Below, piece after piece: positions 54,641 through 64,000 of a stretch of DNA of 64,000 bases; position 1 is the stretch's first letter; each line of letters begins with the position of its first letter. The notes below the pieces were generated by a model. The model was not told the origin of the DNA. It did no database searches and saw only the letters and a list, made by a program, of their open reading frames with translations. Source of the stretch: Cryptomeria japonica (Eukaryota; Streptophyta; Pinopsida; Cupressales; Cupressaceae); contig NC_081414.1 of assembly GCF_030272615.1 (NCBI RefSeq), forward strand, positions 768,564,153 through 768,628,152, written 5' to 3'. Both the position numbers and the translations under genes were made by a program.

Positions 54641-54922
54641 GAAATAAGTAACAATGTTATATGTGATGGAAGTACAACTCCTAATGCTTCTGATAGTGAT
54701 TATGAATATGTTGATGTTGACAAGCATTTATCTACAGAAATTTCAAAAGCCCTAATCCTAGCTCCTAGAGTCGAACAAAGTGATTTACTGCATGAGAGTA
54801 GTTCTTGTTTGGATCTTATGATAGCTCCATCTTCTATGATCAATGTCGCTCCTTTGTCATGTTGCCCGTCTTCCCAAAATAGTGATCAACAAGATCAGGA
54901 GGTGGATGTCATGCTAGATTAG
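54641..54922 (+). pseudogene. C-terminal coding fragment of element V
   Basis: An uninterrupted 93-codon frame without its own start runs from the LTR junction to TAG 54920-54922. It is Ser/Asp/Leu-rich (for example ASDSDYEYVDVDKHL) and has no domain that I recognise. It is followed by ~750 bp of noncoding sequence and then a PPT and LTR, so it is most likely the end of the last ORF of a gypsy element that the W LTR interrupted. Confidence 0.5.
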
Positions 54923-55660
54923 CAACATTAGCACTGTAGATCTTCTCTCCCTCTCCTTTCTTTCTTTTTTGTGACTATTCTTCTATGTGTATCCTTGTTC
55001 TTCTATTATTCCCTTAATGTCTATTTGAGGGCGATGCAAAGCATTGAGATTTTTTCTTGGTCTCTTTGATGTTGATTCAAAAGACTTCTTTCTTCCCTTT
55101 CTTCCAAGGAAGTTTCCTTTCTTTGGGGAATGACGATTATTATATGCACATAAATATATGATATACATGAGCTATCATACAACACATTGACCCCGAGGAA
55201 AACAAAAATAACTTGTCTTTCGTGTTTATTATTCTTGGGTTTATTCCTTGATTGGGGGATAAATCCTTGCAACAATGTGATCCCTCTCTTCTCTCTCTCT
55301 TGGGTGTATCCTACCTGAAATAAACCACTCCCGATAAGGCATGCACAATCAATTTAACGTGGGGGAATATACTCCACTCATATTCTCCTTCTTGATATTT
55401 AAGAATTACTTAGTGAACTTGTTTTTGCTTTGTAATCTTTGGTATCCTTTCTTTTATGACTCATAGTGAGGGGAACCTTGCTACTTGCAGTCATGGTTTT
55501 CCCTTCTCGATCTTCCCTTTTCCTTTGTCAATTGAAGTTGTAAGATCCTAAGTCTACTAGGGGCTTGGTGCATCTTGCCTCCTTGACGTGGTAGAAGTCT
55601 TTCAATCTTGTTTCCTTGTACTTTATCGGTAGTATTAGCATACGCTCATACTCCCGCTAA
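54923..55660 (+). other. 3' noncoding region of element V
   Basis: No gene; the minus-strand frames at 54983-55275 overlap one another in different frames and carry no domain. Confidence 0.5.
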
Positions 55661-55678
55661 AGTGGGGGCTAAATATAG
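55661..55678 (+). promoter_or_regulatory. Polypurine tract of element V
   Basis: AGTGGGGGCTAAATATAG abuts the LTR start TGTCACAAAATCGTGACC. The purine run is imperfect but in the expected place. Confidence 0.6.
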
Positions 55679-56880
55679 TGTCACAAAATCGTGACCCTCA
55701 CAATTTTTTACCACATTAGGGTCCTCACGCATGCTAAATTGAATCCCCAAGCCTGATCGGAGACCAGAGACTACTCAATCCTCATAATTTTCTTCTCCCT
55801 TGCCCTCCGCACTACCCTGTCTGCACTTTGTCCTAGAAAAAAGCATAGGGTAGGGGCATGGCACCCCTATCCCTGTCCTGTTTTGGGGCAGGACCCTTCC
55901 TAAGTCTGCATTGAAGGTTGTGCACTGAGAAGGAAAACTTTCCTGATGTCAGTTTGTGATGAAAATCAGTTTCATTAACCCTAATTGACAAGTATTTAAG
56001 TTTCATTTACCCTCTCATTTGCACAATTAATAAGTTTGAATACATAAGATCACACATTCAAGCAATCAACAACATTCAAGCATTCAACAACATTCAAGCA
56101 TTCAAGCATCCCTTTCAAGCATTGAGCATCTCAAGTCTCCCTTTAAGGCTAGGTGTTGCATTCAAGTCAAGGATTCAACTATTGAAGAGGAGATTCATTC
56201 CTACATTCAACATCATACAAGCATTTCTATTAACATTACTATCACAACCTCCCTTGAGGTGATTTACATTTCAGCCTTTCATTTACATTTATTTGCAAGT
56301 ACTCTCTTTCACCATTTGGTTAATTCCAAAACTGGGGTTTGACCTAAAGTCAAACCCCCAAACCCAACCTATTTTCCTCTCTATTTTGTGTGTAGGTTGC
56401 AAGTGTGCAACTATACTTTTAGATTTGGACTCCATTTGCAGAGGCAAAAAAACCCTTTTTGTTTCACGGATTTTTTCGAGGACCGTGTACATTCCCGCCA
56501 CGGTCCAGGCAACTTTTTCCTAAAGTCGTAGGGTGGCTTCATCTCAACAGATTATTGCTAGATCCAGGTGCACAACTTCATCGTATGCTTCTATCTTGAG
56601 TTATAATTAGATCTTTGTCAATTTTGCACTTAGTCTTAATACACAATTCAATCAATTCCTTTACATTCCAAGAAGAGGGGTTTGCTTATCATTCTCTTAT
56701 CATTTCATTCAAAATTCAATATTCTTCTTTGGAGGTTGAATCTAGTAAATTTTCCCCCCTCTTCCAGTGTAATGCGTGAAAAGTGTTTGGAGGGAAATTC
56801 GTAGTGAAACTCTCATCTCTCCTTGGAGGGAAAGGGTAACTTTTCTCTAGATCTCTCATTCACACATTTTTCACCACCAT
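55679..56880 (+). mobile_element. LTR of element V (3' LTR, gypsy-like; end approximate)
   Basis: It starts TGTCACAAAATCGTGACC after the PPT. It has a TATTTAAG box near 55986 and, near 56331, GGGGTTTGACCTAAAGTCAA, which is shared in inverted orientation with the LTR of element U near 58530. The 3' end is not defined; somewhere near 56.8-56.9 kb it meets the U gag remnant. Confidence 0.6.
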
Positions 56881-57673
56881 TATAGGTGCCTTGTCTCTTT
56901 GAGGTATTCATGAGGAGGAGGAATGTAATATATGTAAAGATGATATTGATCATGTATATATGCTCATATTGTGGAGGAACATAGTTATTGTATTGGTCAC
57001 CTTGTATGGTATTATAATTAAGAGTATTAAGCCTAGGATGATTGTATGTGTCATGGCCATGGGCATAATTGGTATTGCAAGCATGATCTTGAGTATTTCC
57101 ACCAAATCTGACACGTGGTCTCCTTGTATAAGTATTATCATGATCTTGGGTATTCTCTTGTTGTTGAGCATATGCATTGGTATTCCTTTGACTTTGGATA
57201 GGATGAGCACAAGGTTGTTCATGAGTATTTCTAGCATCATTGGTATAAGAATAAGTATCAATCACTTCGGATTTTTAAAACAAGGATGAAGGTGACTCAG
57301 GCATGGTATGCCCATGTCTATTCCCACCATCATTACCACTAGAATTAGCTTGATTAGGATCTTCTTCCAAAATTTCTCTCACATCAAAGTCATGGGGTAA
57401 TCTTGCACTACTTTGGATTAGCATATGTAAAAAGTGTTGGTAGCCTCTTCTCATAATTTCTTCAAACAATATATTAAATTGCTCATCGAATATATTATTT
57501 TGAATGTTTGTGTTAGTAGTGGACTCATTGTCAAATTCTTGTGCATTACTGTGATTCTCAAAGGACCATGAGTTATAAAATTCTCCCTCATCAAAGTCAT
57601 ATGTATCCATGTTTAGAGATCTTTGAGCTTCTTTAGCTTGTCTTCTAGACCTTTGTGATCGGGTTTCAACCAT
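56881..57673 (-). pseudogene. gag N-terminal remnant of element U
   Basis: From ATG 57673 (MVETRSQRSRRQAKEAQRSL) on the minus strand. The start resembles the T gag start (MAQTRSRSRQRE). NILFEEIMRRGYQHFLHMLIQSSARLPHDFDV matches the place of FDEILRSNADAHFLRLAQEGAKLPSDFDL in T. One TAA (57275-57277) interrupts an otherwise continuous frame that goes on into an Asn/Tyr/His-rich region and is open to 56813, where it probably already reads V LTR sequence. The conserved gag core, protease and pol are missing. Assignment as gypsy gag is by position and the shared N-terminal pattern. Confidence 0.65.
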
Positions 57674-57989
57674 GAAATAAACTTGGCGAAAATGGAGGAT
57701 GGAAGAAATATGAAGACTATGGTAGACGAAGAGATTTGTGAAATGAAAATGAATCTAGGTTTGTCTTGCAATGTCCAAAATGTGATGATCTAGAGCAAGG
57801 TGTGGCTTCCTAGGAGATGATAAACTCCTAATGAGGTAAGTTGACATTAACTAGAGATGTCCAAATTGTACCCAAGATGACAAATCTGATGTGGGACCAA
57901 CCTAAAGATGCAATGTAATGTATGCAAGGTAAGATGAGGACTACTAAATAACCTTTTGAATCTAGTTGAAAAGTGTTAATGGAGGATTG
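57674..57989 (-). other. 5' leader of element U
   Basis: Short noncoding stretch between the approximate LTR end and the gag ATG. No clear tRNA primer site was identified. Confidence 0.4.
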
Positions 57990-59308
57990 CATATTGTAAA
58001 GCGGAAAATCGCGATCGAACCCTAGTTGTTCTCCCCTCTTCCAACTCCGAGGAGAGAGAAGGGAGGTTCGCTAGGATTCGATGGTTTTCACTTAGGGGAG
58101 AGACTTTACATTCAAAAGAGGGGTTGAAACCCACAAGATCCAATCCCACGCAATGCAAGATTGGATGCTAAATGTGTTTCAAGGGTTAAGACAGCAAGGC
58201 TACCCTCTTTTGTAAAGAATGTTGATAGGAGAATTAAGCTAAGCATGCATAGAAAGTGATAAAGATTCGCTTATAAACTGAGATAGGAATACAGTATGAA
58301 GCTGCGGACCTGGAATTAGCAGTAAAATGTCGATACGGCGCTGTCCTGCAAATTTGAGCAAAAGTTGTCGGGACGATGGCGCCCGGCGCCACGGTCCTCC
58401 GAAAAATCCGCGAAACAAAGGGGGATCTGTTCGTCTCTGCACAAGGATTCCAGATCTTCAATTTCAGCCGCGTACCTGCAACCTACACACAGAAAAGCGA
58501 AGACGATTGGGGGGTTAGGGATTAGGGGTTTGCCTTTAGGTCAAACCCCGGTTTTGGAATTAACCAAGAAATGAGCAAGAGTTGTAAATGTAAATGACTG
58601 TAAAACAAGTACTAATACCTTGTTCTAAGGATGTTGGTATCCTTATGTGCGAAGGTTTAGATGTTGTATGTTGTATGTAGTAGTATGTTGTATGTAGCAT
58701 GTAGTAAGTGATCTCCTCTTCAATGGTTGAATCCTTGTCTTGAATGCAACACTTAGCCTTGAATGGAGACTTGAAATGATCAATTGCTTGAAGGAATGCT
58801 TGAATGCTTGAATGCTTGAGTATAATTTCCACGCCCTTTTCCATCATGTCCAATGAAAGAGGAAAATGTAGTTTATATACTTGTCAATTAGGGCTGATAG
58901 ACTGATTTTCCCGACCTTAAGCCGACCAGGAAAGTTAATTTCCAAATTGCAAACAAAAAGACCCGAGACCCCTTAGGAGACCGGGCCCAAAATAGGACCC
59001 AGGGACCAGGGCACTTCCCGACCTTAGGCCGACCAGGAAAGTTAATTTCCAAATTGCAAACAAAAAGACCCGAGACCCCTTAGGAGACCGGGCCCAAAAT
59101 AGGACCGAGGGACCAGGGCGCTGGGCGCTCTGGTCCCACCTCTCGGGACAGCAGGGTGCAAGGAGGTTCAGGCCAGGGTGCTTGAAAAATGCAGTTTTCA
59201 GTGTCGTGAGCAAGTTTCGGGGTCTCCATTCAAGTTGCGTGTTGCGTCGCCATCGTGAAGACCGAAATGTAGTCGAAATTGCAAGTGTCGCAATTTTAGG
59301 ACGCTACA
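57990..59308 (-). mobile_element. 5' LTR of element U (minus strand; inner end approximate)
   Basis: The minus strand starts TGTAGCGTCCTAAAATTGCG at 59308 and runs toward the gag. A TATA box (TATATAAA) is at 58872-58879. A GC-rich segment (CCGGCGCCACGGTCC, near 58385) and GGGGTTTGACC near 58540 match the plus-oriented LTR of V. The inner end is estimated from the gag leader. Confidence 0.7.
58908..59121 (-). repeat. 107-bp tandem duplication in the U LTR
   Basis: Two copies (58908-59014 and 59015-59121) that start TTCCCGACCTTARGCCGACC and end near AGGGACCAGGGC are nearly identical, so the duplication is young relative to the element. Confidence 0.9.
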
Positions 59309-59540
59309 CATATGATATTTTAAAATGTGTGAAAAAGTCATGACAAGATTAAAGTTGACTAAATGAAATCCTATGGAATCAACCTTAGAAGCTCTTATGA
59401 TCTCATAACACAAATGCGGTATGAATTCACAGATATGTCAAAATTTGTCTTATACAAAATTTTCAAAGTCCAATATGCAGTTTCACAATTGCAATACAAT
59501 TCTTAGTTATGTTCCAAATACACAACATGAAGTTGCAAAT

Positions 59541-59745
59541 ATGCATCAAAAATTAGTCCGCAAATGTGATAAGATAGTGTACAGATGCAGTTTCCCAGTC
59601 AAAAAATGTTTTCTCAGTTTTGTCCAAATATGCACAAAAAGTGACATAGATGCAACAATATTAGTCAGATACATGCTAGGAAAAATGACACAAACATGGC
59701 CATATAGATCATATATGTGGTAGAAATGAACACATATGTACGTGT
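59541..59745 (-). repeat. Periodic ATG-core array in the S leader
   Basis: Plus-strand ATG cores, mostly ATGC or ATGT, begin at 59541, 59564, 59585, 59606, 59630, 59650, 59673, 59696, 59715 and 59736. The spacing is 19-24 bp with a mean of 21.7. Less regular cores continue left to about 59413. Confidence 0.5.
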
Positions 59746-61062
59746 TTTTGGAAAAATTTGAATTTTGTCCAAATTTTTGATGTTGTTGAAAAGTGACCAT
59801 ATCTTAATATTGATGCTTTGTGGCAAGAAAACATAGCAAACAATGAAGACAAAATATTTGAAGGTATTGTCATTGTCAAAATTTTGAGTGCAATGTGTAT
59901 GTTCAATAGGCCGAAACAACCCAATTTCCATGAGTCTTAACACAATAAAAAAAACTTCAAACATTTTTTTAGCCTAAGGTCAAGGTCTCATGGTGGTAAC
60001 CTCGGCCCACATCTTGGAATCTCCTTCGACTCAAATGTAGGGACGTCTTAAGGGGTGTATACACTATTTTGTCTTTTGCATGAAAGGATAAGTAGGGGCC
60101 TCCTGGATTGGAAGGATCAACCAATCGCCCTCTCCCCAAAAAACTACAAGTAGCTTATATGCTAAGATGAGGATTTATGTCTCATCTCATGGGAGCCTTA
60201 TGGTGAGTATCTTGGGGGGGAAACCAACTATCCCCTTGCATTGAAGCTATCATGATGTTTGGACAAAAAATGTTGGTCCACTAATGTAAAGGTGTCTAGT
60301 AATGTTTTGGGGTATATTGGTGGGTATGCATGAGGTGGTTCACTTAATTAAAAGGCCTCCCATCACTTTTGGGTTTTACACATCACAAATATATTGGAGG
60401 AGACATTCGTTAGTAGAACACATCTACACCAAGTGATATGTGACTTTTGTCAAAAACCATAATTATTTATATAGCAAACCAAAACAAAGTACTGCTTGGG
60501 TCGTTCCCTCTCACAAGATGGGAGGCAGAACCTCTAAAGACAATAACAATTTATATTACACCCAAGATCCAATCGAAGGCAAGGGGAGAGGATACTTTTG
60601 TTATCACCTTATGGTTCTAATCTAAACACAAAGCATGCTAAAAGCACAAGATACTTCAAGAAAAGTTCATGTACTTCTCAACAAACAAACAAAAATGATT
60701 GATGAAAACCATGTGAGCCTATTAAACTAGAAAAAGATAAGAACACTTATAAGTTACCCCTACAAGTCAATAATTAGTAGTTTCAATGATTACCCCAACC
60801 TGCAAGCAAACTTGTTAGGTTAATTTTAGAAATCCCAAAATGAAATGTGAAAAGGGGCCTTCGACAAAACAATAGAGATAGTTGCACCACTTTGTTAGGC
60901 CACAAGGGTTGGGACAAAAGCAAATCAAATTTTAAATTTAACCCTAATTAAAAAGACAAAAAGAAAATGCATAAAACACAAACGTTGTTATACCTGACAC
61001 GGAAGTAGAAAGACCATATTGAAACCTATCAAAAACCTAAAACCTGCAAGAAAAACACAGAA

Positions 61063-61140
61063 AACATGTACGTGGCAAAATAGATCATATACATGACAAT
61101 AAATATCATATACGTAACATGAAATAGATCGTGTACATGA
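61063..61140 (-). repeat. Periodic TACRTG/TACGTA array in the S leader
   Basis: TAC cores (GTACGTG, ATACATG, ATACGTA, GTACATG) begin at 61069, 61090, 61111 and 61134 (spacings 21, 21, 23). It lies about 330-400 bp downstream of the S LTR end. Confidence 0.6.
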
Positions 61141-61445
61141 TTCTGTGAAACCTAAAGGCGAAAAGATGAAACAAAAACGCAGAAATAATGGATCGAAAGG
61201 TTGACAAATCTAAAACATAGAAGTACTAAAAATGATACAGACTAGTGTTGAAATGATATGTATACACACCAATAATAAAAGAAAACATGATTTTTGTGAA
61301 ACTTGCAAAACAAAAATCAACAAAAATGCAAACGCGACAAAATAATGCACACATTTAATTTCGGCTTGGAACCGTTGCTAATCCGATCTACAACTTGACA
61401 AAAACACTTAAAAATGCAAAATGGTGTTAGAAATAAGGGACTAGA

Positions 61446-61463
61446 TCCCACCGGGCATTGCCA
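61446..61463 (-). promoter_or_regulatory. Primer-binding-like site of element S
   Basis: The minus strand reads TGGCAATGCCCGGTGGGA three bases after the LTR end TATACA. Placement matches that of T and W. The tRNA is not identified. Confidence 0.5.
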
Positions 61464-61466
61464 AAA

Positions 61467-62212
61467 TGTATAGGTGAAATCGGGATGCCAAACTATTGTA
61501 AAACCAAATAAAATTCAACCACATAAAAACCCTAGTTCTACAATGAAATCCACCATACACCAATGAAAAACCTAAAACATGCAAAATATTAAAATATGAA
61601 AGATTATACCATTCACATGCTTAATAGGGTTTGATCTCCATTGTCTCCTATCTCCATTGATCTTGTTTGATATTATTGCTCTGAGATTTTGTATTGTGCA
61701 CAAGAGCTCAACAAAGAACGGATTATGGTTTTGTAGACACTTGAGTAATTGATTGCAATGAAGGTATTAATTCACTCACTTGTTAGGGATTGAGAAGGAT
61801 GAAAGGATCCTCTTATATAGAGAGTACCCTAGAAATGAAGGGATGATATTAAGAGGTGAAGGGATAAATGGTCGGCTAGGATTAAAGGGTAGATAGAAAA
61901 AATGGTAAAATATTAGGGAGGTAGCTAAGACAAATTCAAGAGATGAATGACAAGTGTCAAAGAGGGAAAAAGATAATGAATTAATTAAATAAATGAAGAT
62001 CTATTTAATTAATAGAAGGGGTGGGGCCAAAATATTTATTTAATTTAAGGAAAAGATAATTTAATAAATTAAAATATCTATTTAAATAAGGAAAGCCTAG
62101 AAGAGGATATATGAATTAATTTAATTATTAAATATCTATTTAATTAATAGAAGACTTAGGATAAAAATAATTAAATAAATAAAATAGGCTAGAACAATTT
62201 TAGATGTCTATA
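61467..62212 (-). mobile_element. LTR of element S (minus strand; outer end approximate)
   Basis: On the minus strand it begins near 62212 (TATAGACATCTAAAATTG, similar to the T start TGTAGTCACATAAATC) and ends CCTATACA at 61467. Its U3 has the same AT-rich, ATTTAATTAAT-type content as the T and Z LTRs. A TATA box (CTATATAA) is at 61813-61820. Confidence 0.65.
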
Positions 62213-62239
62213 GGTAGATAGCCTCGTAATTACCTAAAG

Positions 62240-63540
62240 TATAAGTTTGAGCTCCTACAAATTAAAAAAAGAATATCCACCACCTCGAAAGAGATTTGTC
62301 TCAAAAAAGATTAAAAGCTTGACAAGTGAAAATAGTATATTTTGCTCTATAAATGCATATACTTTAACCAACCCTTATTTTTGGTTATAAATGCATAAAT
62401 GTTAACCAACTCTTATCTTAAATATTTAGAATCAAAGCATGAATACAACTATAAATAAATGCATGTCTTATCCAATTTTTACCTTGAATACTTAGAGATA
62501 AAGCTAAGTATAACTTCCTTAATTATCAATAAAACAAATATAAATGAATAATAAAAAATTAAAAAAATTAAAATAGTTGGTGGTAAGACTACCACTTTCA
62601 TTTCTATTTTAGACACTTGATCATACTTAAGTATACTTAATTAAATTTGAAGGTGCTCCAACTAAATGTACTATTTGTACAAACATAAAAATTATTGCTC
62701 CAACAAAATACATAATTACAAAAATATACGATCTTTCAACAATTATTTATCCTTAAACCTCATTACCTACTCAATTTTAAACATGCCTATAAATATTACT
62801 ATAAATGTATATACCTTAACTATTCCTTATCTTTTCCTTATCTTGAATAGTAAGAGATAAAGCTTGAGTATAGCTCCCTTAAACATCAACAAAACAAGTA
62901 TAAATAAATGATAACCATTTAAGAATTAAAATAGCTTATGTTAAGAGTGCCACCTTCATTTATGTTCTAGACAATTGATGATACTAAATATACTTTTCAT
63001 TGAATTTGAAGAGCTGACTCAACAAAATGTACTATTTGTACAAATTAAAAAATAAACTATTGTTTCAGCTAAATATATTATTACAAAAATATATGATCTC
63101 AACAATCATCTCTAAATCCTTAATTACATGTATACCTTCACCAACCCATATTTTATTTATAAATGCATATATCTTAACCATCCCATATTTTAGTTATAAA
63201 TACATATACCCTAACCAACCCTTATCTTAAATATTTAGAAGTAAAGTTTAAACATAACTATCAATGGACATGCCTTAGCTAATCTTTATCTTGAATAGTT
63301 AAGAAGTAGACCTCTTAGTATAACTCCCTTAAATATCAATAGAACAAATATAAATAAATGATTAAAAAATGATGAATTAGCCACTTTCATATGACTACCA
63401 CCTTCATTTATGGTATAGACACTTGATCATACTTTACTATACTTATTAAATTGGAAGGTGCCCCAACTAAATGTACCATTTATACAAATAAAATATTTAT
63501 TACTCCAATTAAATACATTATTACAAACACATATGATCTC
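62240..63540 (+). repeat. Three diverged copies of a ~360-440 bp tandem repeat
   Basis: The landmark AATGTACTATTTGTACAAA (AATGTACCATTTATACAAA in the last copy) occurs at about 62665, 63027 and 63468. A second landmark (TAACTCCCTTAA-type followed by ATCAATARAACAAATATAAAT) occurs at about 62510, 62872 and 63324, in the same order. Short frames here (62666, 63027) are translations of the repeat. No gene seen. Confidence 0.7.
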
Positions 63541-63550
63541 GATCTCTCCC

Positions 63551-63772
63551 TGAACTATTATGTTCTCTTATCTTGCTCTCTTCTTCCTAATTATGGATTA
63601 TGTAGTTTGATTTGAAACGTTGAGGAAATAAACTCACATAGCTATTACTAGAAGCTATGCATGAACTATTTTGTTCTCTTGTCTTGCTCTTTTCTTCTTG
63701 ATGATGGATCATGTAGTTTGATCTGAAATGTTGAGGACATAAACTCACGCAACTATTAGCAGAAGCTATGCA
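63551..63772 (+). repeat. 111-bp tandem duplication
   Basis: Units 63551-63661 and 63662-63772 both begin TGAACTATT(A/T)TGTTCTCTT and end AGAAGCTATGCA, with scattered substitutions. The minus-strand open frame across it (63587-63778) is a translation of the duplication. Confidence 0.85.
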
Positions 63773-64000
63773 CAACAAAACCTATCAATAACTAATTCTT
63801 ATAGTGTGCATCATTACTATCCAGTAGTTAAAATGACAATTAAATGCAGTTAAGTTGCATATGGAGACAACGAAAATAATCTTCGAAATCCGATGCACCA
63901 TGTAAGATTTCTGAGTGTGCAAAGTTAAATATAATGACTATTAATAAGCTTGCCCTACCTATCAATGAACAGCCCCTATCAATAACTAATTTCTACAAAT
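63773..64000. other. No feature seen
   Basis: AT-rich sequence to the window end with no recognisable coding or repeat structure. Confidence 0.5.

Larger units (their letters stand above)
59309..61445 (-). other. Probable long leader of element S, no gene seen
   Basis: This lies downstream, on the minus strand, of the S LTR and its primer-like site. No frame shows a recognisable domain; the longest minus-strand frames (59546-59964) overlap each other and lie in a periodic array. It is cut off at 59308 by the LTR of U. Confidence 0.5.

Noticed and set aside
63587-63778. Minus-strand ORF with repeated Cys/Ser motif
   Set aside because: It is a translation of the 111-bp tandem duplication; no start context or domain.

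Overview
The window is transposable-element DNA from a large-genome seed plant. The long nested LTR retrotransposons, AT-rich LTRs and absence of any recognisable host gene fit a gymnosperm such as a conifer, but the species cannot be named from sequence alone. I found no tRNA, rRNA, CRISPR array or intact host gene. Every credible coding region is a retrotransposon gene, a retrotransposon accessory ORF, or a host-type plant mobile domain (PMD) ORF lying inside a retrotransposon.

Layout, left to right. (1) 1-3615: 3' part of element Z (Ty3/gypsy, Tat-like): an antisense PMD ORF, a ~20-bp-periodic AGCGCT array, a hairpin, a polypurine tract (PPT) and one LTR. (2) 3616-5438 and 18104-20059: the two halves of a decayed gypsy pol (element X) whose extra RNase H lies upstream of the reverse transcriptase. 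Element Y split them, with target duplication ATGTG at 5434-5438 and 18104-18108. (3) Y (5439-18103) holds two LTRs that differ in their second half, another antisense PMD ORF, and a nested non-autonomous Copia-like element E (6622 to about 13927). (4) 20060-26513: X 3' region with an inverted-repeat minisatellite, then a degenerate unrecognised ORF of ~1200 codons. (5) 26514-31595: element D, related in architecture to E, with target duplication GTTTG. (6) 31.9-33.6 kb and 49.8-54.6 kb (minus strand): gag, leader and 5' LTR of element W, split by T and carrying a 1497-bp solo LTR. (7) 33612-49819: element T, a complete 16.2-kb Tat-lineage element with target duplication ATTTC, 1866-bp LTRs differing at two sites, a gag-protease-G-patch ORF and an RT-RNaseH-aRNaseH-integrase ORF. 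(8) 54.6-59.3 kb: remains of two gypsy elements (V plus, U minus) with related LTRs head to head. (9) 59.3-64 kb: a minus-strand LTR with a long leader (S), then diverged tandem repeats.

T is the only element that looks recently active; it has one in-frame TGA between its two ORFs. E and D share a structure with no pol: gag zinc knuckles, a ~300-450 bp spacer, then a ~1000-1140 codon ORF of unknown function that begins MASSS, then a Copia-type PPT and LTR. The most unusual signal is a set of noncoding arrays in which a short, often palindromic core recurs every ~20-22 bp while the sequence between cores is not conserved. They occur in Z (AGCGCT), T (degenerate GYGCT), W (TCGTACGA and ACGAY) and S (TACRTG and ATGY).
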